A program made the translations under genes and the position numbers. Below the pieces are notes generated by a model that was not told where the DNA came from, made no database searches, and saw only the letters and a program-made list of their open reading frames with translations. From JAAUTG01 sp964458705 (lineage in GTDB: Bacteria; Bacteroidota; Bacteroidia; Chitinophagales; Saprospiraceae): a stretch of 17,567 nt of DNA. Where the stretch lies: assembly GCA_964458705.1 (NCBI GenBank), contig CAYWKD010000063.1, positions 1 through 17,567 on the forward strand, read 5' to 3'. This document shows, one piece after another, positions 6,635 to 13,877 of this stretch. The first letter of the stretch is position 1, and every line of letters starts with the position of its first letter.

Positions 6635-8224
6635 ATGATGAAACAAATTAATCCATCGCTATTAAAAAGAAATCTTACACCCGCTGCACTTGTAGAAAGC
6701 ACTATTGTAAATCGGCAAGGGCAGTTGAGTAGCTCTGGAGCTTTGTCGGTTAAAACTGGAAAATTTACCGGGCGTTCCCCCAAAGATCGTTATATCGTAG
6801 AAGATGATATAACTAGTAATCAAGTAGATTGGGGTAACATCAATATTCCGATTGCAAAGGAATCCTTTGATATGTTGTACGACAAAATCATTGATTATGC
6901 TAATCAGCAAAAAACGGTGTATATGCGACAGGCGTATGCTTGCGCAAGCAATAATTATCGCTTAAACATCCAATTTTTTACAGAGTTTCCTTGGCAGAAT
7001 TTGTTCATTTACAACATGTTCCTACGACCAGCTACGAAAGAGTTAGCTAGTTTTAAGGCAGACTGGACAGTACTTTCTTTTCCAAGTGTATTAGCTGATC
7101 CAGATGTTCACGGCACTAGACAGGAAAACTTTTCTATCATTAATTTTACGAAGAAGACCATTATTATTGGAGGAACTGCTTATACGGGCGAAATCAAAAA
7201 AGGTATTTTCTCGGTACTTAATTTTGTATTGCCTACTGAGCATAATGTGCTTTCCATGCACTGCTCCGCCAATGTAAGTACAGAAGGAGATACGGCACTT
7301 TTCTTTGGACTTTCAGGTACGGGAAAAACAACGCTTTCTAACGATTCTAATCGCCGATTAATCGGGGATGATGAACACGGCTGGTCGCGTCAAAATGTTT
7401 TTAACTTTGAAGGAGGTTGTTATGCTAAAACGATTGATCTTTCCGCTTCAAAAGAACCTCAAATTTACAATGCTATCAAGTTTGGTGCATTACTAGAAAA
7501 TATTGGTTTTCAATCAGATGGGTACACCCCTGATTATTCAGATGATAGTATTACGCAGAATACAAGAGTGAGCTATCCTATTTACCATATTGACAATATC
7601 ATGTACAAATCAAGAGGAGATATGCCAGAAAATATCTTTTTCTTGACTTGCGATGCTTTTGGCGTGCTGCCTCCAATTTCTAGGCTCACCAATGAACAAG
7701 CTATGTACCACTTTATATCTGGTTACACAGCTAAAATTGCAGGTACAGAAGAAGGCATCACCGAGCCTCAGGCTACTTTTTCAGCTTGTTTTGGTGCACC
7801 ATTTTTACCACTTCACCCAACGAAATATGCAGAATTGCTAGGTGAAAAATTAGCTAAAGGAAATAATATTGGTGATGGTACAATTCATGTTTGGTTGGTC
7901 AACACTGGCTGGACGGGTGGTGCTTATGGGGAAGGAGAAAGAACGGAACTTTCTTTTACCAGAGCTATGATTAAAGCAGCTTTACAAGGGGAATTGAATA
8001 AGGTAGAATACCATGAGCACCCAATCTTTGGATTGATGATGCCAAAATCCTGTCCAGATGTACCCAATGCTATTCTGAATCCAAGAGACACTTGGCGCAA
8101 CGAAGCCGAGTACGACATAGTGGCAGAGAGGCTAGCGGGCTTGTTTATTAAAAACTTTGAAAAGTATGCCGATGAAGCATCGGAAGCCATCAAAAATGCT
8201 GCGCCTAAGTTGGGCGTAATGTAA
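6635..8224 (+). CDS. pckA: Phosphoenolpyruvate carboxykinase (ATP)
   Basis: This enzyme converts oxaloacetate and ATP to phosphoenolpyruvate, CO2 and ADP, the entry step to gluconeogenesis, in the cytoplasm. The 529 residues match the usual family length of about 530. Motifs run in order: FTGRSPKDRYIVED (44-57), IIIGGTAYTGEIKKGIFSVLN (substrate loop with Lys at about 188-189), the kinase-1a loop GLSGTGKTTLS (225-235), the metal-binding LIGDDEHGW (242-250), EGGCYAKTIDL, RVSYPIYHIDN and FLTCDAFGVLPPISRL. ATFSACFGAPFLPLHP and GWTGGAYGEGER follow. The GTGKT P-loop identifies the ATP-using type, not the GTP-using one. The first two codons are both ATG (6635 and 6638); either could be used. It is monocistronic and converges on the topoisomerase gene. 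Confidence 0.97.
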   Translation: MMKQINPSLLKRNLTPAALVESTIVNRQGQLSSSGALSVKTGKFTGRSPKDRYIVEDDITSNQVDWGNINIPIAKESFDMLYDKIIDYANQQKTVYMRQAYACASNNYRLNIQFFTEFPWQNLFIYNMFLRPATKELASFKADWTVLSFPSVLADPDVHGTRQENFSIINFTKKTIIIGGTAYTGEIKKGIFSVLNFVLPTEHNVLSMHCSANVSTEGDTALFFGLSGTGKTTLSNDSNRRLIGDDEHGWSRQNVFNFEGGCYAKTIDLSASKEPQIYNAIKFGALLENIGFQSDGYTPDYSDDSITQNTRVSYPIYHIDNIMYKSRGDMPENIFFLTCDAFGVLPPISRLTNEQAMYHFISGYTAKIAGTEEGITEPQATFSACFGAPFLPLHPTKYAELLGEKLAKGNNIGDGTIHVWLVNTGWTGGAYGEGERTELSFTRAMIKAALQGELNKVEYHEHPIFGLMMPKSCPDVPNAILNPRDTWRNEAEYDIVAERLAGLFIKNFEKYADEASEAIKNAAPKLGVM

Positions 8225-8271
8225 GGATATTGAAGGATTTATTCTTTTGATTGCGCTATAATCTGGAGAAT

Positions 8272-8342
8272 ATAGAAACATCATTTTCTAAATAGTAGAG
8301 ATAATGTCTATTTATCTCACAAGAAATGATGTTTCTATTTTT
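8272..8342 (+). terminator. Composite long hairpin terminator between convergent pckA and topoisomerase genes
   Basis: The arms ATAGAAACATCATTTTCT (8272-8289) and AGAAATGATGTTTCTAT (8322-8338) pair over 17 bp with one bulged T. Inside the loop, GAGATAA (8298-8304) and TTATCTC (8312-8318) form a second 7-bp stem. T's follow on the plus strand (8338-8342), which suits pckA. The minus strand has the same stem with a poorer T-run, so service for the opposing gene is possible but weaker. Confidence 0.8.
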
Positions 8343-8344
8343 AC

Positions 8345-10873
8345 CTAAAATAAACCCACCTGTCCATTATCATCTACTGATACATCAACTGATTCTACTT
8401 TGCTTAACTTGCTATCGGTTAGTTTGTTGCCTATCGATTTCCACCCTTTTACGTCGATAAAATCAGCGAGGTTCAACAGTGCTTCTTCTTTCTCTCCCTT
8501 GATGCGAATGGTGTATTTTACCTGCGGTACATCGTCAATAGTAGCGTAGTACAATTTAGAGTTTTTATGATCTGTAATAAATGAAAAGCGTTGCTTGAGC
8601 GTTTGTGTCTCAATTCGGAATCGCTTGACAACCGTCCAGTCTTTGTAACCATCGTAATAAATAGCACTCACGATAGCTTCTTCCTCAAATTGTCCGATAT
8701 GAACTACTTCTTTTGGATCGAAGCGATTTGTCAATTCAAAATCAGTAATTTCATAAGTACCATCCTTGTAAATTGCCAGAATAGTATTGCCTGTGTCGAA
8801 ATCTCCTAAATAAATACCGCGCTCATCTGTATTTAACCGTCCACTCACTTCATCCATATAAACAGAGATGGCACCGAGTGTAGATTGACCCACTTCTTTC
8901 TGCGTGATTTTTCGGACAGGATATTTTGTCAGAATATTTCCTTGCGAGCTACGGCCTTTGATTGCTAACTCCCCAAAATCAAAATCGAAGAGTTTATTTT
9001 TTGCTTTTGAACCTTGTGATAATTGTACACTCACTACCTCCGATTCGCCGTTAGGATTCGCAGTAAAGTAGAGTACTTTTGAGCCTTCTGCTCCTTTGGT
9101 TAGGTTGTATTCTCGGTTTCTAGTGATCGCCGAAACATTAAATCGCTTCACATAGGTTTTACCTGTACCCGCATCTAAATAGGCTATGTTATAAGTTGTT
9201 CTTTCATCTCCTTTTTTCCAAACGGCTACGTGCAGCAAGTCTTTTCCGACAAATTGCTTTTCTTCAATTCGATTGACTAAAAATACACCGTCCTTTCTAA
9301 ACGCAATAATGTCGTCAATATCAGAACATTCACAAACAAATTCACCCTCTCCGCGCTTCAAGCCATGACCAATAAAACCATCTTTCAGATTGGCGTATAA
9401 CTTGGAATTATTGAAAACTACCTCTGTGGCTTGAATATTATCAAATGATGCGATCTTGGTTTTACGCTCCCTGCCTTTACCGTATTTCTTCAATAAGTTT
9501 TCAAAGTAAGCAACTGCAAACTCTGTCAAGTGAGCTAGATCGTATTTCACTTGTTTTAATTCTTCTTCTAGCTGCTGTATGCGTTCGTCTGCACTGAATT
9601 TGTTATATTTAGATATGCGCTTAATCTTAATTTCAGTGAGTCGAATAATATCTTCTTCGTTTATATCTCGCCAAAGTTTGAGGCGTTTATCGGATGCACT
9701 AGGTTGGTCGCTTGGCGTAGCAAGATATTTTTTGAGTTCATTACTAATGATTTGAAGTGCCGCCTCAAAAGTTTCTGCTTCTTCGATTTCTCGATAAACA
9801 CGATTTTCGATAAATATTTGTTCTAAACTTGCAAAGAACCATTTTTCCTCTAATTCTCGCTTTTTGATTTCTAGCTCTTGACGTAAAAGTTCTTTTGTGT
9901 GTGCTGTTGAAAGTTGTAACAGCTCCTGAACGGTTAAAAAGTGTGGCTTATCGTCAATGATGACACAGGCATTCGGTGAAATGGATTCTTCGCAACGTGT
10001 GAAGGCATATAGAGCGTCAATTGTCAATTCTGGCGAAACACCCGAAGCCAATTCAATATGGATTTCTACATCTTTAGCAGTATTATCATGTACTTTTTTT
10101 ACTTTAATTTTACCTTTGTCATTGGCCTTCAAGATGCTGTCAATTAGAGCAGTTGTTGTTACGCCATAAGGCAGATCACGAATCATCAAGGTTTTCTTAT
10201 CCAACTGCTCAACAGTAGCGCGCACTTTTACTTTACCGCCTCGCTTTCCACTTCTATAGTCGCTAACATCAATCTGCCCACCTGTCTGAAAATCGGGGTA
10301 CAGCTCTACTTTCTTATCCTGCAGTATCTTGATGGAGGCTTTGATGAGTTCTACAAAATTATGTGGTAATATTTTGGTTGAAAGCCCTACGGCAATTCCT
10401 TCCACACCCATTGCTAGCACCATTGGGAACTTCATGGGCAGCGCAATTGGCTCGTTTTTTCGGCCATCGTAAGTAACTTGCCATTCAGTGGTTTGAGCAT
10501 TAAAAGCTACTTCTAGCGCAAACTTAGTCAATCGAGCTTCGATGTATCTTGGTGCTGCTGCGCTATCACCTGTCCTGTTATCGCCCCAGTTTCCTTGACA
10601 GTCTATTAGTAAGTTTTTCTGTCCTAAATTAACTAAGGCATCTCCGATGGCGGCATCACCATGCGGGTGAAATTGCATGGTTTGACCAATCACATTAGCT
10701 ACTTTGTGATAACGTCCATCATCCATTGCTTTGAGTGCATGTAGAATCCTTCGCTGTACAGGCTTTAGACCATCCAACGCTAATGGTACAGCACGTTCCA
10801 AAATGACATACGAAGCATAGTCTAAAAAATAATCTTCGTACATTCCTTTTAAGGAGATTACATTATTGTCCAT
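8345..10873 (-). CDS. parC: Type II topoisomerase subunit A, topoisomerase IV (ParC-like) paralogue
   Basis: An 842-residue DNA cleavage subunit. The N-terminal breakage-reunion domain starts MYEDYFLDYASYVILERAVPLALDGLKPVQRRIL. The catalytic Tyr110 follows Arg109 in AAPRYIEARLTKFA, and the quinolone-region motif is HPHGDAAIGDAL (69-80). VGLSTKILPHNF and DLPYGVTT continue the core. A coiled-coil tower segment lies around residues 330-460 (KELLRQELEIKKRELEEKWF; DERIQQLEEELKQVKYDL). The C-terminal part (about 500-800) is a degenerate beta-pinwheel without a clear GyrA box. This architecture fits the second, gyrase-distinct A subunit common in Bacteroidota, generally called topoisomerase IV or 'gyrase/topoisomerase IV subunit A'. 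The partner B subunit gene (parE) is not in the window. A GyrA assignment is less likely without the canonical GyrA box and with the divergent N-terminus. Confidence 0.85.
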   Translation of the reverse strand: MDNNVISLKGMYEDYFLDYASYVILERAVPLALDGLKPVQRRILHALKAMDDGRYHKVANVIGQTMQFHPHGDAAIGDALVNLGQKNLLIDCQGNWGDNRTGDSAAAPRYIEARLTKFALEVAFNAQTTEWQVTYDGRKNEPIALPMKFPMVLAMGVEGIAVGLSTKILPHNFVELIKASIKILQDKKVELYPDFQTGGQIDVSDYRSGKRGGKVKVRATVEQLDKKTLMIRDLPYGVTTTALIDSILKANDKGKIKVKKVHDNTAKDVEIHIELASGVSPELTIDALYAFTRCEESISPNACVIIDDKPHFLTVQELLQLSTAHTKELLRQELEIKKRELEEKWFFASLEQIFIENRVYREIEEAETFEAALQIISNELKKYLATPSDQPSASDKRLKLWRDINEEDIIRLTEIKIKRISKYNKFSADERIQQLEEELKQVKYDLAHLTEFAVAYFENLLKKYGKGRERKTKIASFDNIQATEVVFNNSKLYANLKDGFIGHGLKRGEGEFVCECSDIDDIIAFRKDGVFLVNRIEEKQFVGKDLLHVAVWKKGDERTTYNIAYLDAGTGKTYVKRFNVSAITRNREYNLTKGAEGSKVLYFTANPNGESEVVSVQLSQGSKAKNKLFDFDFGELAIKGRSSQGNILTKYPVRKITQKEVGQSTLGAISVYMDEVSGRLNTDERGIYLGDFDTGNTILAIYKDGTYEITDFELTNRFDPKEVVHIGQFEEEAIVSAIYYDGYKDWTVVKRFRIETQTLKQRFSFITDHKNSKLYYATIDDVPQVKYTIRIKGEKEEALLNLADFIDVKGWKSIGNKLTDSKLSKVESVDVSVDDNGQVGLF

Positions 10874-11000
10874 AATCTTGATTGGTGTTGGATGTTACAA
10901 TAATTTGTTTAGTTTGAAGCATAAATATAAAACAAAAAATTTATAAAAGTTTTTTAGATTAGGCAAATAGACAGGTTTAAATGACTATTCGTTTAAATAT

Positions 11001-11024
11001 TTAATGATATAATTATCACATTAA
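11001..11024. promoter_or_regulatory. Imperfect palindrome in purA-topoisomerase spacer
   Basis: TTAATG (11001-11006) and CATTAA (11019-11024) are inverted repeats, with TGATATAATTATCA (11005-11018) between them. That core is close to the classic Fur 7-1-7 half-sites (TGATAAT-N-ATTATCA) but one base short. It lies 128 bp before the topoisomerase start and 76 bp after the purA stop. The region is strongly AT-rich, so chance is a real alternative. Confidence 0.3.
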
Positions 11025-11099
11025 CAAGAAATTGTACAAGTCAATAAACAATCTAAACCTATGAACAATTTTATCCACTTATTTAAGAGCATCTCATAG

Positions 11100-12374
11100 C
11101 TAATCTTCCTTTAGTAATAGCTTTTTGCGCTCAGGTCCTGTGGAGATCATAGTGGCTGGCACGCTCAAGAAATCTTCAATCGTTTTAATGTAATGCTTTA
11201 CCGCTTCTGGCAAATTTTGAAATGTTTTAACAGCATTTAGTGATTGATTCCATCCTTCCAGTCCGATGTACAGCGGTTTAATCTCTCCATCACAAAGATC
11301 GTAAGGAAGGTTTTGTGAAATGTTGTTCTTGTATTTATAATGTGTTGCTACTTTGATTTCAGGGAAGCGATCAAGCACATCCATTTTAGTAATAACGAGT
11401 TGGGTTACACCATTGAGCATAACCGTATATTTCAACTGAGGCAAGTCGAGCCAGCCACAACGTCTTGGTCTGCCAGTAGTTGCTCCAAATTCCTGACCTT
11501 CTTTTCTCAGTAGTTCGCCCATATCATCATTCAATTCGGTAGGAAAAGGACCACTTCCCACTCTTGTACAATAGGCTTTTGTAATGCCAATTACTTCGCC
11601 GATCTTAGAAGGTGCGATTCCTAAACCAGTACAAGCTCCTGCTGTAATTGTATTAGAAGAAGTTACGTAGGGGTAAGTTCCGAAGTCAATATCTAGCATT
11701 GACCCTTGTGCGCCTTCTGCCAACACTTTCTTGCCAGCACTCAGCGCTTCATTGATGTAGTAAGAGCCATCTATGAGATGCAGTGCTTTTAATTGTTCGA
11801 TACAAGAAAACCATTTTTTCTCTTCAGCAGCCAAGTCAAATTCGATCTTTGGGTAAATTTGAGCCATTTGAAGATGTTTATCTCTTAATGCCTCATATTT
11901 TGCTTTGAAGTCAGGCGATTTAATGTCGCCGACACGTAGAGCGTTTCGCCCTGTTTTGTCCATATAAGTCGGTCCAATTCCTCGAAGAGTAGAACCAATT
12001 TTCTCTTTACCCTTAGCAGCTTCTGAGGCTTTATCCAAATAGCGATGAGTCGGTAAAATCAAATGTGCTTTTTCTGAGACCAGTAAGCGATCTTGATAAT
12101 CTAAGTGAATTTCATTCAAAATGGCTATCTCTTCTGCTAAGGTAATAGGGTCAATCACCACGCCATTTCCAATCAAATTCATAAGTTCCTCCCTAAAAAT
12201 ACCAGATGGTATGGTATGTAAAACGAATTTCTTACCATCAAACTTCAATGTGTGTCCAGCATTCGGACCTCCTTGAAACCTGGCAACTATATCGTATTGA
12301 GGTGCTAAATAATCGACGATTTTTCCTTTCCCTTCATCGCCCCACTGTAAGCCTAAGACTACGTCAACTGTCAT
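11100..12374 (-). CDS. purA: Adenylosuccinate synthase
   Basis: Cytoplasmic enzyme joining IMP and aspartate with GTP to form adenylosuccinate, the first committed step to AMP. The 424 residues match the family. The N-terminal P-loop is GLQWGDEGKGK (8-18), with the catalytic Asp13, and His41 lies in the following PNAGHT. Later motifs are the IMP-binding GSTLRGIGPTY, TYPYVTSSNT, the switch loop TRVGSGPFPTEL, GRPRRCGWLDL, and the guanine-specificity TKMDVLD near residue 330. The ATG at 12374 gives the canonical MTVDVVLGLQWGDEG start. The divergent putative lipoprotein frame begins within 41 bp, so the two promoters must sit very close or overlap. It is the nearest purine gene to rsh/fur; PurA is inhibited by (p)ppGpp in other bacteria. 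Confidence 0.97.
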   Translation of the reverse strand: MTVDVVLGLQWGDEGKGKIVDYLAPQYDIVARFQGGPNAGHTLKFDGKKFVLHTIPSGIFREELMNLIGNGVVIDPITLAEEIAILNEIHLDYQDRLLVSEKAHLILPTHRYLDKASEAAKGKEKIGSTLRGIGPTYMDKTGRNALRVGDIKSPDFKAKYEALRDKHLQMAQIYPKIEFDLAAEEKKWFSCIEQLKALHLIDGSYYINEALSAGKKVLAEGAQGSMLDIDFGTYPYVTSSNTITAGACTGLGIAPSKIGEVIGITKAYCTRVGSGPFPTELNDDMGELLRKEGQEFGATTGRPRRCGWLDLPQLKYTVMLNGVTQLVITKMDVLDRFPEIKVATHYKYKNNISQNLPYDLCDGEIKPLYIGLEGWNQSLNAVKTFQNLPEAVKHYIKTIEDFLSVPATMISTGPERKKLLLKED

Positions 12375-12383
12375 GTTTTTTAT

Positions 12384-12391
12384 TATGTTTG
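12384..12391 (+). promoter_or_regulatory. Possible -7 box for the small divergent gene
   Basis: TATGTTTG matches the Bacteroidota -7 consensus TAnnTTTG. It lies 24 bp before the ATG at 12415, and its own upstream part overlaps the first codons of purA. No TTG sits at the usual -33 distance, so only the -7 box supports it. Confidence 0.35.
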
Positions 12392-12414
12392 TTTATAAAG
12401 CGACGCAAGATACA

Positions 12415-12858
12415 ATGAAATCAATAATAATAATTCAGATGAAATACTTCATTCCAATTATTTTACTTTCAGCAGCCTGTCAAACTGATGAACAGCATGA
12501 GCAAAATGCTTCCAATAAGTATGATACTGCCTTGATTTTCTTGAAGGAGCAACAAATAGAATTTTGGCAAGGTACCAACAGGTTAGAGACTTCTCCGTTG
12601 TCAGACCACTTTGTTAAGAGCATTGGTGCCTATAGAGTGGATGCAGAGTATTTTCTTGTGCCGGCTTTTGAGCATACTTTACTTCATTCAATTAAACTGC
12701 CAACATCTCTTCAAAAGGTACTTCCGCCCGAAACGCAAGTTTTTATTTTTCCTAACGATGCTCGGCAAAAATTACAATTTGAGCCTTGTCTGCGATGCCC
12801 TTATCAAATGGCTGAGTTGTATAGTACACTTCGATTAGAGCTAATAAAATTTGAGTGA
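12415..12858 (+). CDS. Small putative lipoprotein of unknown function
   Basis: A 147-residue protein that I do not recognise. The N-terminus MKSIIIIQMKYFIPIILLSAACQTDEQHEQ looks like a lipoprotein signal: a charged start, a hydrophobic run, then Cys22 followed by a polar segment. The lipobox is imperfect (Ser at -3). The ATG at 12439 (MKYFIPIILLSAAC) is the main alternative but gives a short 13-residue leader. The mature part has mixed content and ends with a CxxC pair (Cys125, Cys128, in FEPCLRCPYQM) in a hydrophilic tail. The CxxC suggests metal or disulfide use, but that is inference. It is divergent from purA and converges on the DUF393 gene. The frame stays open for 147 codons with normal-looking codons, and no other frame in this stretch is better. 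Confidence 0.6.
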   Translation: MKSIIIIQMKYFIPIILLSAACQTDEQHEQNASNKYDTALIFLKEQQIEFWQGTNRLETSPLSDHFVKSIGAYRVDAEYFLVPAFEHTLLHSIKLPTSLQKVLPPETQVFIFPNDARQKLQFEPCLRCPYQMAELYSTLRLELIKFE

Positions 12859-12927
12859 GGTTGTAGTTTCTTAATACTTTTTGTTTGCTACTTTCTGTGG
12901 TCATAGAGCAAAATTGTAAGATATCTT

Positions 12928-13335
12928 CTACAAAAACCGCGCTTTCAATTCAGGCGTTGGTATCCAGCAGTATTCCTTCTTACCGAACCAATGATAACGA
13001 TTAGCAGCAACCCAGTCATAAATACGATTGCGAAAAGATTTCGGAAGTAATTTTCCAAGTCGCAGCACACTCAGCCAACCACCTAAAATGCTAGCAATAT
13101 GGATTGCAGCATCGGATTTGGTGTAGTGTTTTCCATTATCTAGCACTATTACAGTACTCAAATTACTAGGCAGATTATATTTTTTTAACAGTTCTTGTCC
13201 GGTGCTAGATTGTAAGGCTGCGAATTTAATTTTACTTCTCATATCGCTCTTTATGATGAACTGAACCGAGCTATTGCAAAGGTTGCAGACTCCATCAAAG
13301 AGTACGATAGGATGATTATTCAGATTTGTACTCAT
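12928..13335 (-). CDS. DCC family thiol-disulfide oxidoreductase-like protein (DUF393)
   Basis: A 135-residue protein with a thioredoxin-like CxxC motif, DGVCNLCNSSVQFI (Cys17 and Cys20), which defines the DUF393/DCC family. Other typical segments are KIKFAALQSSTGQELLKKYNLP, then STVIVLDNGKHYTKSDAAIHIASILGG, then LPKSFRNRIYDWVAANRYHWFGKK. There is no signal peptide, so a cytoplasmic location is likely; the substrate is unknown for the family. The frame stays open up to 13371, but the ATG at 13335 (MSTNLNNHPIVLFDGVC) is more family-like and leaves only 4 bp to the fur stop at 13340. The tight spacing suggests cotranscription with fur. Function here is inferred from the fold only. Confidence 0.85.
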   Translation of the reverse strand: MSTNLNNHPIVLFDGVCNLCNSSVQFIIKSDMRSKIKFAALQSSTGQELLKKYNLPSNLSTVIVLDNGKHYTKSDAAIHIASILGGWLSVLRLGKLLPKSFRNRIYDWVAANRYHWFGKKEYCWIPTPELKARFL

Positions 13336-13339
13336 GGGA

Positions 13340-13804
13340 TTACGCCTTTGTTTTCTCACATGCCCCATCACATTTGCCGTACAAATTTAGAGCGTGGTGT
13401 GTTACTTTGAAATGCAGTAGTTCGCCCATCATATCTTTTATTTGCTGAATTCTAGGATCACAGAACTCCAACACTTTACCACAATCCACACAAATTAAGT
13501 GATCGTGCTGTTTGTAGCCGTAAGACTTTTCATACTGAGCTAGATTTTTTCCAAATTGATGTCGCTTAACGAGATCACAGTTGACTAGTAGTTCTAGCGT
13601 GTTATAAACAGTGGCTCTGCTCACTCTATAATTTTGATTTTTCATGTGAATGTATAAAGCCTCAGCATCGAAGTGATCGTTGCGACGATAAATTTCTTCC
13701 AGTATAGCGTATCGCTCTGGTGTCTTGCGAAAGTTGTTATTTTCTAGGTGTGCAGAGAAAATATTTTTAACTTCTTGTATGACAGAATCACTTATTTGTT
13801 GCAT
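13340..13804 (-). CDS. fur: Fur-family metal- or peroxide-responsive regulator
   Basis: A 154-residue repressor-type protein. The winged-helix DNA-binding part (residues 1-85) contains FRKTPERYAILEEIYRRNDHFDAEALYIHMKNQNYRVSRATVYNTLELLV, the usual recognition helix. The dimerisation part has H100-D-H102-LICVDCGKV with Cys105 and Cys108, and a C-terminal Cys145 and Cys149 (GKCDGAC) that would complete the structural zinc site. Metal-sensing His44 (NDHFDAE) and the His136-137 pair (VTHHALN) are visible. Sequence cannot separate Fur from PerR or Zur here. It lies 73 bp downstream of rsh on the same strand and 4 bp before DUF393. A 10-bp palindrome TAATCGATTA (13862-13871) sits in the rsh-fur spacer; a role is unproven. 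Confidence 0.92.
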   Translation of the reverse strand: MQQISDSVIQEVKNIFSAHLENNNFRKTPERYAILEEIYRRNDHFDAEALYIHMKNQNYRVSRATVYNTLELLVNCDLVKRHQFGKNLAQYEKSYGYKQHDHLICVDCGKVLEFCDPRIQQIKDMMGELLHFKVTHHALNLYGKCDGACEKTKA

Positions 13805-13877
13805 TTTGTTTACTTTTTATGTTCAACGTTTTCGACACAATTTATATGGATCATGCAACGCTAATCGATTAACTTTT

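Noticed and set aside
8345..10873. Assigning gyrA
   Set aside because: The divergent N-terminal and quinolone-region sequence and the lack of a clear GyrA box fit the Bacteroidota topoisomerase IV-type paralogue better.
13862..13871. TAATCGATTA palindrome as a Fur operator
   Set aside because: A 10-bp AT-rich palindrome is common by chance and does not match the known Fur box.
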